Of a DNA stretch of 64,000 nt, positions 1 to 9,214 are shown piece by piece; within the stretch, counting starts at the first letter, position 1, and the number at the start of each line of letters is the position of its first letter. The DNA is from Clostridia bacterium (GTDB lineage: Bacteria > Bacillota > Clostridia > Oscillospirales > Acutalibacteraceae), in the NCBI GenBank assembly GCA_017410605.1, contig JAFQQN010000004.1, positions 43,586 to 107,585 of the forward strand, read 5' to 3'. The translations under genes and the position numbers were made by a program. The notes below the pieces were generated by a model, which did no database searches, had not been told where the DNA came from, and saw only the letters and a list, made by a program, of their open reading frames with translations.

Positions 1-11
1 GGGTGGCAAAA

Positions 12-911
12 ATGATTGAAGCCGTTAACCTTTGTAAATATTTTGGAAGTAAAGCCGCGCTTGATAATGTTAATTTTAAAATAGAAAAGGGAAGCGTTTT
101 TGGGCTTATAGGCTCAAACGGTTCGGGCAAATCTACCCTGCTTAGAATTTTGGCCGGTGTTTACAGCCCCGAGGGCGGTTTTGTTTCGATAGAGCACCAA
201 AAGGTTTTTGATAACCCGGCCCTTAAGGGTAAAATTTTCTTTTTGTGTGATACACCTCACTTTTTTGTAGGTGCCGATACTAACGAAATGGCTTTATTTT
301 ATGAAAGCTTTTATCCACGCTTTTCTAAAGAGCGTTTAGCAAAAATGGTCGAGGTTTTTTCTATTGACCCTAAGGCTAGAATTTCCACAATGTCTAAAGG
401 AATGCAAAGACAGGTGGCCTTGGCTTTGGCCTTTTCCTGCAGACCCGATTATCTGCTTTTAGACGAAGCCTTTGACGGCCTAGACCCCGTTATGCGTGAC
501 CTTTTAAAGCGCCTTATAGCAGAAGATATAACCGAAATGCAAACCACTGTTATTATTGCCTCTCACAATCTTCGTGAGCTTGAAGACCTTTGCGACTCTG
601 TTGGCCTTTTACATAAGGGCAAGGTGGTTGTAAACGGTGAGCTTGACAATATAAAATCCAGTGTTCATAAAATTCAGGCAGTGTTTAAAACGGTTCCTGA
701 GGAAAATACCCTTTCGGGAATGAATGTTTTAAAAGTTACCCGAAGCGGAAGTATGCTCCAAATGGTGATTAAGGGAAATATAGAAGATATTGAAAATTAT
801 ATTAATTGCCTTGAGCCTGTTTTTTATGAAAGACTTGAGCCCTCGCTAGAGGAGTTATTTATACTAGAGTTAGGAGGTTTGGGCTATGAAGCAAATGGAA
901 TTACTTGCTAG
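12..911 (+). CDS. ABC exporter ATP-binding protein
   Basis: ATPase subunit of an ABC transporter. The Walker A (GSNGSGKST, about residue 36), signature (SKGMQRQ) and Walker B (LLLDEAFDGLD) motifs and a switch His in IIASHN are all present. The roughly 90-residue C-terminal tail is typical of the BcrA/YtrB drug- or peptide-exporter ATPases. I prefer the ATG at 12; a GTG at 3 in the same frame is possible because the ribosome site would lie off the window edge. The 3' end overlaps the permease gene by 26 bases, so the two are translationally coupled. In Firmicutes such pairs often follow a GntR-type repressor gene, which would be off the left edge (inference). The exported substrate is unknown. 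Confidence 0.85.
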   Translation: MIEAVNLCKYFGSKAALDNVNFKIEKGSVFGLIGSNGSGKSTLLRILAGVYSPEGGFVSIEHQKVFDNPALKGKIFFLCDTPHFFVGADTNEMALFYESFYPRFSKERLAKMVEVFSIDPKARISTMSKGMQRQVALALAFSCRPDYLLLDEAFDGLDPVMRDLLKRLIAEDITEMQTTVIIASHNLRELEDLCDSVGLLHKGKVVVNGELDNIKSSVHKIQAVFKTVPEENTLSGMNVLKVTRSGSMLQMVIKGNIEDIENYINCLEPVFYERLEPSLEELFILELGGLGYEANGITC

Positions 912-2685
912 ACCGGACTGTCTGTTTAGAAAAATGGTGCTGTTTACCTTTATTAAAAATAAGGCCGTAAACATTTTAGGGGCAGTATTTTCGCTTTTGG
1001 TTATGCCAATTTTCCCATTAGCGCTTATGTTAAACAACCATGACGAGGAATTTATAGGCGAATATTATATGGCCGGACTTTTTATTTGCTGGGTTATTGC
1101 AGTTTTACAAACAATGCTACTCACAGCTATTAATCTTGGCTTTATGCACAACAAAAATGCCTCGGATATGTTTTTTGCCCTGCCCATAACGCGAACTAAG
1201 CTTTTTCTGTCCCGTCTTACGGCATCGGTCTTTGGGGGAATAATTTCTCTTTTGTTGGCCACTCTTTCCGCCACCATTTTAGAGCTTGTTGTCAAAACCA
1301 CCGTTGGTGTGGGAAGTATATGGGTATTTTTCTTGGCTTCGGTGGCGACGGTTATTATGACGGCGGCGGTTTGCGGCTTTTTTATGGTCTTCTCCGGCCG
1401 TTCCTTTGACGGCATAGCCGCATTTTTACTAACAAACATAGGGCTTCCGGTTTTAGCTGTTATTGCTCTGTTTCAAACCACCGAAAACCTTTACGGTATT
1501 CCCGACAACTTTTTTACAGCCGATTTTGTTTTAGGCTTTTCACCCTTTACTGCCGCCGGGCATTGGATTTTCAATATAATGAGAACCCTTGAAAGCCTTA
1601 ATGGGGCGGCTAACTGCATTCCTTTTTCGGCCATAGTTTGGCTTATAATTTCTGTAGGGCTTGTTATAGTTTCTGCATTTTTTGTACGTAAAAGGAAATG
1701 TGAATCTGCCGGCAGTAGCTTTTCCCACTTTTTAGTTCCCATTATTCTTATTGCTATAGCTTGTATAATTGCGGCCTTTTGCTTTGGTTTGATTTTCACC
1801 CTTGATTATGAATTTAACCTTATGTTTGGATTTTTTGCCGTAGTGGGCGGAATTTTATGTTCTATAATTTTAGGTGCAATTTTCGACCGTGGCTTTAAGG
1901 GGCTTTGTAAAAATATTTTGGTGGGAATTTCGGCCACAGCCCTTTATTTTGCCTTTTTAATTGTCATTACTACCGGTGGCTTAGGTTATGAGGGTCGTGT
2001 GCCGGAAAATGAAGATGTTTATTCTGCTACATATATTGTTGAATCTTATATGCACAGTGAGTATGCTGACGATGCCGCTTCGACCACATATACAAAGGCC
2101 GAGGACATAGAGGGACTTTTAACGGTTCACAAAAACATTTTAAAATACAAGACCCTTAATAAAGACGGCAATCAAAAAATTATCTTAGCCTATCGCCTTA
2201 AAAACGGTTTTATAATGAGAAGAGAATATTTTTTCAACGCTACTATGGATAGCAATCAAACAGAGCTTTTGTCACGTAACCCCAACCGAATGAACAATAT
2301 AAGGTTTAAAACAAACGAAAACCTTGCAACAGCCGAGCTTGAAATAAACCATAGCGCAGAATATGAAAATTATGTTATTTCCCTTGGCGATGCGAAAGAG
2401 CTTGTAAAAGCTTATGTTGAGGACAGTAGAAACGGTGCACTGCCCGACAATTCACGAATTTTCACCCTTTACTCTGACGCCATTTATGATGATGGTTTAA
2501 AGGTTTTGGGTGTAGACGAGGCGCTTTATAACCGAAACCTCTATTTCCGTTATTCCAAAAGCTTTGAAAAATCTATGAAAGTTTTGGAAAGAATTTTATC
2601 TGAGGGAAATTATGTACTTAAGAATATGGACAAAGAGATAGATTTTTCATACCATTCCCCAGAACAGTTTGAATCGGTTTCATAA
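886..2685 (+). CDS. ABC exporter permease, ABC-2/YtrC-like
   Basis: Membrane partner of the preceding ATPase. The start is ATG 886 with TAGGAGG eight bases upstream, inside the end of the ATPase gene. The N-terminal two thirds hold about ten hydrophobic segments. The last about 220 residues, starting near YEGRVPENEDVYSATYIVE, are hydrophilic and probably form an extracytoplasmic or soluble domain, as in permeases of the YtrC/YtrD type. The length (599 residues) suits a full-length permease rather than a half one. The substrate cannot be inferred. A bidirectional terminator follows directly, ending the operon. Confidence 0.75.
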   Translation: MKQMELLARPDCLFRKMVLFTFIKNKAVNILGAVFSLLVMPIFPLALMLNNHDEEFIGEYYMAGLFICWVIAVLQTMLLTAINLGFMHNKNASDMFFALPITRTKLFLSRLTASVFGGIISLLLATLSATILELVVKTTVGVGSIWVFFLASVATVIMTAAVCGFFMVFSGRSFDGIAAFLLTNIGLPVLAVIALFQTTENLYGIPDNFFTADFVLGFSPFTAAGHWIFNIMRTLESLNGAANCIPFSAIVWLIISVGLVIVSAFFVRKRKCESAGSSFSHFLVPIILIAIACIIAAFCFGLIFTLDYEFNLMFGFFAVVGGILCSIILGAIFDRGFKGLCKNILVGISATALYFAFLIVITTGGLGYEGRVPENEDVYSATYIVESYMHSEYADDAASTTYTKAEDIEGLLTVHKNILKYKTLNKDGNQKIILAYRLKNGFIMRREYFFNATMDSNQTELLSRNPNRMNNIRFKTNENLATAELEINHSAEYENYVISLGDAKELVKAYVEDSRNGALPDNSRIFTLYSDAIYDDGLKVLGVDEALYNRNLYFRYSKSFEKSMKVLERILSEGNYVLKNMDKEIDFSYHSPEQFESVS

Positions 2686-2703
2686 TAACCCCGCAAAAAG
2701 AAA

Positions 2704-2741
2704 AGCGGTAGAGGAAAATTTTATCCTCTACCGCTTGTTTT
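2704..2741. terminator. Bidirectional intrinsic terminator
   Basis: A 12-bp perfect stem (AGCGGTAGAGGA / TCCTCTACCGCT, 2704-2715 with 2724-2735) is followed by a T-rich tract on the plus strand and preceded by an A-rich tract. It can therefore end the ABC exporter operon and the convergent DUF4838 gene. Confidence 0.85.
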
Positions 2742-2767
2742 ATGTTTGTTTTATTATTTATTATAGC

Positions 2768-4744
2768 CTATATATCTTCCTTAACCGATGAGAACACGTT
2801 AGAGGTGAAACCAAATGTAACCTTTAGTCTGCGGTAAAGAAGATGGAGGTCAAACTCCTGAACATAATCGTCCTCAATCTCTTGAAGAAACTTTACAAGT
2901 TTACGACAGATATTCTGGGCGGTAGCCATATCTCCCGCAGCACCGGCGCACAAGCCTTCGGCAAGTTGTCGCGCAATCTTGGCGTGAACTCGAAGAATGT
3001 CCCAAGATTTTCTTACACATGCCTCGGGGTGTTCAATATTTTCGGCAATTACTGACTCAAAATCTGAAATTACGTCGCCAATCTTAGAAAAATCTTTAAG
3101 GGCTTCGGGATTGTTCATATAAGGGAGAACTATTTCAACCCCATTTTTATTGAACATTTCGTCAGCGGCGCCCACCGCAGTATTTCTAACAAGGTCGGGA
3201 TTAAACAACTCTGACAGAGTGCGAAGGTATGTATATGCCTTGCGCCAATCCTTTCCAAAGGCCGCAGAGTAATAATCTTCTGAAATTTCTTCTTCCCCTA
3301 AAGTTGGGTCCATCAAAATTCTGCCGCTCATATACATGGGATATGAGGTGGGCATACTCTTCCTTGGTGAGCTGCAATGCATATAACCCTTAACCCCAAT
3401 ATCATCCAGCAGCTTAAGGTCACGCATAAGGCGGTCGGAAATCTGACAGTATCCGGGGTCACAGTAATGGTCAGAATAGAGATGGTATTCGAAGAAGAAG
3501 ATGTCGCCTTCAAAGTTTTTTCTCCACTCATTCAAAAAGCTCATGTTCAGAATAAAATCTGTCCTTGGAACTGTATTGTTGTTCAATTCAAAGGGGGGAA
3601 GTTCTTTCGTCTTATCCCAGTTGGTGTAACCGCTGATATAATCTTGTCTAACGGCCGACAGGAAGACAAAGCGGTCGGTGTTCTTCAGTTTTTCAAAAAC
3701 GGGAGCCCAACAACTGTCATTATACATTATAAAAACAACTCTGGTTTTAATACCATTTTCGCTGAAGGCTTGGTCAACATCGTTAAGTATTTTTATGTAC
3801 TGGTCAGAAACGTTACCTTTTCTGCATTCTTCACATTCACAGTTGGTATTTGGTGAGTCTGCCATCCAGATGTGCAAAAAGTCTACCTCGGGTTTTTCGG
3901 TAACATATTTTACAAAAAATTCTGCAAGTTTTTGTCTTGCAATGGGATTGGTGAAGCAAAGATTGGTGTAGCGGAAATGGTTTTTCATTATTTTGCGCTC
4001 ACCGTTTATAAGAGCCAGATACTCGCGTATACCCTTTTGGTCAACCTCTTCCTCGGTAGTATTCTTACCAAAAAGGCCAAACGCCGGAGCCATATAGTCG
4101 TGTCCTATAGAATGCAACTGCAAACCGCAACGATGAATGTCTGCCTCTAGCTTGTCTGTGATAACGTCTGCTTCTTCGGTGGACAGTGGCTCGGCCGGTT
4201 TGTTGGGATTGCCCTGATGCTCGTACCATTTTGCATACCATACATAAGGGGAGGTTGCCTGTAGCATATAAGAGTTAAAGCCGATTTTTGGCAGCCATTC
4301 CACATGGTCGCGTACAAATTCATAGGATACTGCGCCCTCAATGCAGTCACCACGGAAGCGGTGATGAGCCTTAACTCTGAAATCCGCCTTAAAAGTGGAA
4401 AGGTCAACAGTAGGCACAATTTCTCCGTCCTTGCCGGGACGAACAAATCAGCAACCTGCCGCCTTCAAATATGCATACACGCCGTAGAGAATGCTACGAA
4501 TGTTACTTCCGGCAATATATCCGCGAAAGCCGTCAACCTTTACTTCATAAGCGTCGTCTAATTCGGGGTTTTCAATTCCCTCAAAGGAAAGGCCTAAAGT
4601 CTCAAAAAGTCCCAGAACAATGCCGTTTTCGCCCCGTTGACAACGAAATTCTGCACGTTCCCCGCACATCTTTTCAATATATTTTGCAAGTTCCGTAGTC
4701 GCGTAGTCGGCGGTAACACCGGTTTCAAGTTGATAAATTTGCAT
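2768..4744 (-). pseudogene. DUF4838 protein interrupted by an in-frame TGA
   Basis: This gene reads in a single frame on the minus strand from ATG 4744 (GGAGGG eight bases upstream) to 2768, except for one TGA at 4448-4450. The first part (about 98 residues) resembles the small N-terminal alpha/beta domain found in front of many glycoside hydrolases. The rest resembles DUF4838 proteins of carbohydrate loci, including the segment CECEECRKGN preceded by HIWMADSPN. The interrupted text reads AGC-stop-FVRPGKDGE. Relatives commonly have an Arg after GC, so CGA to TGA is a simple explanation. The downstream piece could restart at GTG 4417, giving 549 residues without the N-terminal domain. The function is unknown, perhaps polysaccharide processing. 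The call is a nonsense-mutated pseudogene unless the read is wrong or the codon is recoded. Confidence 0.75.
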
Positions 4745-4785
4745 ACGCAATCCCTCCAACAATTAAATAATCCTTCATATATTTT

Positions 4786-4813
4786 ATTATAAATGATTAA
4801 ACAGAAAAGTAAA
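4786..4813 (-). promoter_or_regulatory. Promoter of the DUF4838 gene
   Basis: On the minus strand a TTTACT -35 (4808-4813), a 16-bp spacer and a perfect TATAAT -10 (4786-4791) lie 40 bases upstream of the start codon. Confidence 0.5.
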
Positions 4814-4920
4814 GTTATAATTATTAACTATTAGATATAACTATTGATTGTTTCGACTAACTACTATCATTATTGCAGACCTTTTGTAAGCCTTGTTTTT
4901 TATTTTATTATTTTAAATTA

Positions 4921-4949
4921 TTGAAAAATTCATAAGTTTATTGTATAAT
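4921..4949 (+). promoter_or_regulatory. Sigma-A promoter of the flavodiiron/rubredoxin operon
   Basis: TTGAAA (4921-4926), a 17-bp spacer and TATAAT (4944-4949) lie about 95 bases before the flavodiiron start. The -10 is embedded in the PerR-like box at 4943-4957. Confidence 0.75.
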
Positions 4950-4957
4950 AATTATAA
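4943..4957. promoter_or_regulatory. PerR-box-like operator
   Basis: GTATAATAATTATAA matches the Bacillus/Clostridium PerR consensus TTATAATnATTATAA at 14 of 15 positions; only the first base differs. It covers the -10 hexamer, a placement expected for repression. PerR control of flavodiiron and rubredoxin genes is known in Clostridium acetobutylicum. The PerR gene itself is not in this window. Confidence 0.7.
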
Positions 4958-5043
4958 TATGTTAAACAATTAACACACTATAATTTACAGGTTTTGAGAA
5001 AAACTAAGCTTTAAGAACATTAATCTTTTTAGAGGTGAAGAAT

Positions 5044-6834
5044 ATGAACATTACAAAAGATATTAAATATATTGGTGTTAACGACCATAAGATTGACCTT
5101 TTCGAGGGGCAATACATTGTACCAAACGGAATGTCTTACAACTCTTATGTGATTATTGACGAAAAGGTTGCCGTTATGGACACAGTAGACGCCGCCTTTA
5201 CCCATGAATGGCTTGATAATTTAGAGTCTGCCTTAAACGGCCGAAAGCCCGACTATTTAATAGTTCAACATATGGAACCCGACCATTCGGCTAACATTGT
5301 AAATTTTGCAAAGGCCTACCCTGAAGCTGTAATTGTTTCTTCAAGCAAATCTTTTGTTATGATGAACAATTTCTTCGGCACAGATTTTTCTGACAGAAGA
5401 CTGGTTGTAGGCGAGGGCGACACCCTTTGCCTTGGTGCACATACCCTTAACTTTGTTACAGCTCCAATGGTGCATTGGCCTGAGGTTATTGTTACCTACG
5501 ACAGCACCGACAAGGTTCTTTTTTCAGCCGACGGCTTTGGCAAATTCGGCGCTTTAGATATAGAAGAAGATTGGGCCTGTGAAGCAAGGCGTTATTATAT
5601 TGGAATTGTTGGAAAATACGGAGTTCAGGTACAAAATCTTCTTAAAAAGGCCGCCGGGCTTGATATTCAGATTATCTGCCCTCTTCACGGCCCCGTTTTA
5701 AAAGAAAATCTTGGCTATTATATTAACCTTTACAACACCTGGTCAAGCTATAGCTATGAGGAAGACGGCGTTGTTATTGCCTATACCTCGGTTTACGGAA
5801 ACACCAAAAAGGCTGTTTTGCAATTTGCCGAAATGCTTAAAGCAAGAGGTTGCCCTAAGGTGGTTGTAAACGACCTTGCGCGGTGCGATATGGCCGAGGC
5901 GGTTGAAGACGCTTTCCGTTACAGTAAGCTTGTTCTTGCCACCACCACCTATAATTCAGAAATTTTTCCCTTTATGAGGGATTTTATTTGCCACCTTACC
6001 GAAAGAAACTTTTCAAACCGCACTGTAGGTCTTATTGAAAACGGAAGCTGGGCGCCTATGGCCGCCAAGGTTATACGTGGTATGTTTGAAAAAAGCAAAA
6101 ACATCACCTTCACCGAAAATACCGTTAAAATTCTTTCGGCCTTAAATGAAGAAAGCCGCTCTCAGCTAGAGGCACTTGCCGAAGAACTATGTAAAGAATA
6201 TCTTGCAAAGCAGGATTCTACCGCAAACAAAAATGACCTTACTGCCCTATTTAATATTGGTTACGGCCTTTATGTTGTAACCTGCAACGACGGCAAAAAG
6301 GATAACGGCCTTATAGTTAACACTGTTACCCAAGTAACCGACACCCCCAACAGAATTGCCGTTACAATCAACAAGCAAAATTATTCCCACCACGTTATAA
6401 AGCAAACAGGCAAAATGAACATTAACTGCCTTACCGAAGAGGCACCCTTCTCGGTTTTTGAAAGCTTTGGCTTTGTAAGCGGAAGAAATGTTGATAAATT
6501 TAAAGACTGCGCCCCTCTGCGCTCAGATAACGGGCTTGTTTTTCTGCCCAGGTATATAAATTCCTTTATGTCACTTAAGGTTGAACAGTATGTAGACCTT
6601 GACACCCACGGTATGTTTATATGCTCGGTTAGTGAGGCCAGGGTAATTTCTGATAAAACCACAATGACCTACACATACTATCATAGCAAGGTTAAACCCA
6701 AGCCCCAGACAGAGGGTAAAAAGGGTTATGTTTGCAAAATATGCGGATATGTTTATGAGGGTGACGAACTTCCCGAAGATTTTATCTGCCCACTTTGTAA
6801 GCACGGCGCGGCCGACTTTGAAAAAATTAATTAA
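5044..6834 (+). CDS. fprA: Flavodiiron protein (FprA type) fused to flavin reductase and rubredoxin domains
   Basis: Cytoplasmic oxygen (or NO) reductase of anaerobes that reduces O2 to water with electrons from NAD(P)H. The beta-lactamase-like diiron domain (about 1-235) keeps all ligands: H76, E78, D80, H81 (HMEPDH), H144, D163 and H215. A flavodoxin domain (about 240-385; TSVYGNTKK binds FMN phosphate) is followed by a flavin-reductase-like domain (about 395-550) and a C-terminal rubredoxin (C564, C567, C582, C585). The fusion could let one chain carry the whole electron path. ATG 5044 is chosen because AGAGGTG lies six bases before it; an in-frame GTG at 5035 would sit on that site. Co-transcribed with the rubredoxin 12 bases downstream and probably PerR-repressed. 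Confidence 0.92.
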   Translation: MNITKDIKYIGVNDHKIDLFEGQYIVPNGMSYNSYVIIDEKVAVMDTVDAAFTHEWLDNLESALNGRKPDYLIVQHMEPDHSANIVNFAKAYPEAVIVSSSKSFVMMNNFFGTDFSDRRLVVGEGDTLCLGAHTLNFVTAPMVHWPEVIVTYDSTDKVLFSADGFGKFGALDIEEDWACEARRYYIGIVGKYGVQVQNLLKKAAGLDIQIICPLHGPVLKENLGYYINLYNTWSSYSYEEDGVVIAYTSVYGNTKKAVLQFAEMLKARGCPKVVVNDLARCDMAEAVEDAFRYSKLVLATTTYNSEIFPFMRDFICHLTERNFSNRTVGLIENGSWAPMAAKVIRGMFEKSKNITFTENTVKILSALNEESRSQLEALAEELCKEYLAKQDSTANKNDLTALFNIGYGLYVVTCNDGKKDNGLIVNTVTQVTDTPNRIAVTINKQNYSHHVIKQTGKMNINCLTEEAPFSVFESFGFVSGRNVDKFKDCAPLRSDNGLVFLPRYINSFMSLKVEQYVDLDTHGMFICSVSEARVISDKTTMTYTYYHSKVKPKPQTEGKKGYVCKICGYVYEGDELPEDFICPLCKHGAADFEKIN

Positions 6835-6846
6835 GAGGTGTATAAT

Positions 6847-7011
6847 ATGAAAAAATATGTATGCGATGTATGCGGCTGGGTCTATGACGAGGCCTTAGGC
6901 GATGAGGAAAACGGTATTGCCCCAGGCACAAAATTTGAAGACCTGGATGACGATTTTGTTTGCCCCCTTTGCGGAGTAGGCAAAGACCAGTTTCAAACGT
7001 GTGACGTTTGA
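6847..7011 (+). CDS. Rubredoxin
   Basis: 54-residue iron-sulfur electron carrier with the two CxxC knuckles C6/C9 (CDVCGWVYD) and C39/C42 (CPLCG) and the usual aromatic core. An AAGAGGTG ribosome site lies seven bases before the ATG. It should donate electrons to the flavodiiron protein upstream or to other peroxide-reducing enzymes. Its last residues (TCDV-stop) and stop codon are encoded by the first bases of the 92-bp tandem repeat array, so the original C-terminus appears to have been replaced by repeat sequence. All catalytic residues lie before that point, so the protein should be functional. Confidence 0.93.
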   Translation: MKKYVCDVCGWVYDEALGDEENGIAPGTKFEDLDDDFVCPLCGVGKDQFQTCDV

Positions 7012-7355
7012 TCCAATTCCGTAATAGACAACCATTTTAGTTAAGATTATTCCCCGCAGACGGAAGGTTAGCACACGCTATATTTTTAACGTGTGACGTT
7101 TGATCCAATTCCGTAATAGACAACTATTTTAGTTAAGCTTATTCCCCGCAGACGGAAGGTTAGCACACGCTATATTTTTAACGTGTGACGTTTGATCCAA
7201 TTCCGTATAAAATTACTATTTTAGTTAAGTTTATACCCCGCAGACGGAAGGTTAGCACACGCTATATTTTTAACGTGTGACGTTTGATCCAATTCCGTAA
7301 TAGACAACCATTTTAGTTAAGCTTATTCCCCGCAGCCTAAAGGTTAGCACTTTGC
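6998..7355. repeat. Four tandem 92-bp intergenic repeats
   Basis: Units start at 6998, 7090, 7182 and 7274 with CGTGTGACGTTTGATCC, exactly 92 bases apart. The first three are nearly identical, with small changes concentrated in the GTAATAGACAACC segment. The fourth diverges after CCCCGCAG. CACACG near each unit end pairs with CGTGTG at the next unit start across a 12-base AT-rich loop, so every junction can form a hairpin. At the first junction, rubredoxin codons complete the palindrome TCAAACGT-GTG-ACGTTTGA. There is no open reading frame, and no unique spacers as in CRISPR. Confidence 0.9.
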
Positions 7356-7386
7356 CGATAGGCGGCGCAAAGTTAGTACAAACAAA

Positions 7387-7412
7387 TCACCTTCCCCTTA
7401 GAGGGAAGGTGA
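7387..7412. other. Hairpin before the ZIP transporter
   Basis: An inverted repeat (TCACCTTCCC ... GGGAAGGTGA) lies 25 bases upstream of the ZIP gene start. It has no T tract, so it is not an obvious terminator. Its right arm contains GGAAGGTGA, and a second AAGGTGA just before the ATG is the likely ribosome site. Confidence 0.45.
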
Positions 7413-7437
7413 ATTATGTTGTTATGAAGGTGATTTT

Positions 7438-8190
7438 ATGAAGCTTGTTTTACTGACAGCCTTAGGAGTTGGCGGTGCAACCGTTTTAGGCTCTCTAATA
7501 GGGTTTATCTTCAAAAGGCTTTCACACAAATTTTCGGATATTGTTTTATCCTTTGCGGCAGGTGTTATGCTTTCTGCAGCAGTTTTAGGACTTATTGTGC
7601 CGTCAATTGAGCTTGGCGGAAAATTCAGTCTGGTGGTAACCGTTGCAGGAATTTTCACCGGCGCTTTATGCCTTAATTTGATAGATAAGCTTGTTCCCCA
7701 TTTGCACAGTTTTATTGGGGGAGATATTGAATCTCATCACAATGCAAATTTAAATCGAGTTTTGCTTTTTGTTACCGCCATAGCAATACATAATCTTCCC
7801 GAAGGTATTGCCGCCGGTGTTGGCTTCGGCTCTGATGCGGTTTCAAAGGCTCTTGTTATAGCAGGGGGCATTGCATTGCAAAACATACCTGAGGGTATGG
7901 TTATTATAGGCCCTATGCTTGCCGCCGGTGTAACGCCGAGAAAAACCTTTGTTTGTGCTATAATAACAGGCCTTGTAGAGGTTGTGGGCACCCTTATAGG
8001 GTATTTTGCTGTTAGTGTGGCCTCTTTTATTTTACCCTTCGCCCTTGCCTTTGCAGGGGGAACAATGCTTTATGTTATAAGCGATGAAATGATACCAGAG
8101 ACCCACGCTCACGGCAACCAAAGAGGTGCTACCTATGCCTTGCTTGTTGGTTTTTGCGTTATGCTTATAACCGATGTGCTGTTAGGTTGA
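7438..8190 (+). CDS. ZIP family divalent metal transporter
   Basis: 250-residue membrane protein with about eight hydrophobic segments. The paired ZIP motifs are HNLPEGIAAG (helix IV, about residue 118) and QNIPEGM (helix V, about 147), which carry the metal-binding His/Glu residues. A short His-containing loop (ESHHNANLN) precedes helix IV. It imports zinc, iron or manganese across the cytoplasmic membrane. AAGGTGA lies six bases before the ATG. The location next to an oxygen-defence operon would suit a metal-homeostasis role, but it is separated by the repeats and no metal-responsive operator is evident. Confidence 0.85.
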   Translation: MKLVLLTALGVGGATVLGSLIGFIFKRLSHKFSDIVLSFAAGVMLSAAVLGLIVPSIELGGKFSLVVTVAGIFTGALCLNLIDKLVPHLHSFIGGDIESHHNANLNRVLLFVTAIAIHNLPEGIAAGVGFGSDAVSKALVIAGGIALQNIPEGMVIIGPMLAAGVTPRKTFVCAIITGLVEVVGTLIGYFAVSVASFILPFALAFAGGTMLYVISDEMIPETHAHGNQRGATYALLVGFCVMLITDVLLG

Positions 8191-8304
8191 AATATTTAAA
8201 GGTATTCTTTTTTATGGTTTTTACAAAATTAAAACCACAAGAAGCACCTTGCCGCGGGCAAAACTAAATAAAACATCACAATTATTATGTTAACAATTTT
8301 GCAC

Positions 8305-8333
8305 TTGACACTGAGAGCAGCAAAAAATAAAAT
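8305..8333 (+). promoter_or_regulatory. Promoter for the membrane protein at 8378
   Basis: TTGACA (8305-8310), a 17-bp spacer and TAAAAT (8328-8333) lie 44 bases before the GTG start. The rest of the 8191-8377 gap holds only AT-rich sequence and a weak AAAACC/GGTTTT hairpin near 8216. Confidence 0.5.
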
Positions 8334-8377
8334 ATAAATATCTTAAAATTTACCCCAAAGAAAAGAAGTGCTATGCT

Positions 8378-9154
8378 GTGTCAAAAACTCAAAAAGAAAA
8401 TTGTTCACAAATAATAAAAACTGAAAGACAGCCACTTTCTCCCTTAAGAAAAAAATATATAATAAGGCTTATAGGCCGATTGTTTGTGCTTGGGATTTGT
8501 CTTGTTGCTTATTTTACTGCCCCTCATAAATTTGATATTGTAGACGGAATGAACTTTTTTAAAGGTTTTTCCCCCTTTCATTTACTTTGGGCAATTTGGG
8601 TGATTGATATGGTTTGTCAGCTTATCCCCATAAAAAACCACATACCCCTAGGCTCTCAAAAGCTATTTCGTAACCGTTTTAAGCCTATAAGAGAAAAAAT
8701 TAACCGCTCTGCACTTAAAAGCCATATTCTTTCGACCACCAAGGCCGCAGGAAAAGTAATGCTCTTATGGGGCGCTCTTGTTAGTGTTATAGGTGTTCTT
8801 TATATTATGAATATAATAGACAAAAAAATATTGCTGTTGCTTTCTGTTGTTTTTTATGTATGCGATTTAATATGTGTACTAATATGGTGCCCTTTCAGGC
8901 TTATACTAAAAAACCGCTGCTGTACTACCTGCCGAATTTTTAACTGGGACCATCTTATGATGTTCAGCCCCCTATTGTTTATGGGAGGATTTTTTGCTAT
9001 CAGCCTATTTAGTCTTTCTTTGGTGGTATGGCTGGTTTGGGAGCTTTCAATTTTAATTTACCCAGAACGGTTTTGGGAATTTTCCAACGATGCTTTAAAA
9101 TGTTCTAACTGCACCGACAAGCTTTGTACACAGTATTGCCAAAAGTTAAGATAA
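8378..9154 (+). CDS. Membrane protein of unknown function with clustered cysteines
   Basis: 258 residues, GTG start, weak AAGAAG ribosome site. I do not recognise a family. There are about four to five hydrophobic segments. A CCTTC motif lies before the last membrane hairpin, and the C-terminus has CSNCTDKLCTQYC, a possible metal or redox site facing the same side. It probably forms its own transcription unit, with its own promoter and a terminator shared with the convergent ABC operon. Nothing in the context fixes its function. Confidence 0.6.
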   Translation: MSKTQKENCSQIIKTERQPLSPLRKKYIIRLIGRLFVLGICLVAYFTAPHKFDIVDGMNFFKGFSPFHLLWAIWVIDMVCQLIPIKNHIPLGSQKLFRNRFKPIREKINRSALKSHILSTTKAAGKVMLLWGALVSVIGVLYIMNIIDKKILLLLSVVFYVCDLICVLIWCPFRLILKNRCCTTCRIFNWDHLMMFSPLLFMGGFFAISLFSLSLVVWLVWELSILIYPERFWEFSNDALKCSNCTDKLCTQYCQKLR

Positions 9155-9162
9155 TTAAAAAT

Positions 9163-9205
9163 GAAAAATACCTGCGGCTTTCTTCAGCCGTAGGTATTTT
9201 TATAT
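9163..9205. terminator. Bidirectional terminator between convergent genes
   Basis: The stem AAATACCTGCGGCT / AGCCGTAGGTATTT with a TTCTTC loop has A/T tracts on both sides. It ends the gene at 8378 and the downstream TrpXYZ-like operon. Confidence 0.8.
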
Positions 9206-9214
9206 ATTTTTCTT

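Noticed and set aside
4448..4450. Selenocysteine codon at the in-frame TGA
   Set aside because: No clear bacterial SECIS hairpin was evident just downstream, and family members would have Arg here; a CGA to TGA change is simpler.
6998..7355. CRISPR array
   Set aside because: The whole 92-bp unit is repeated; there are no unique spacers and no cas genes.
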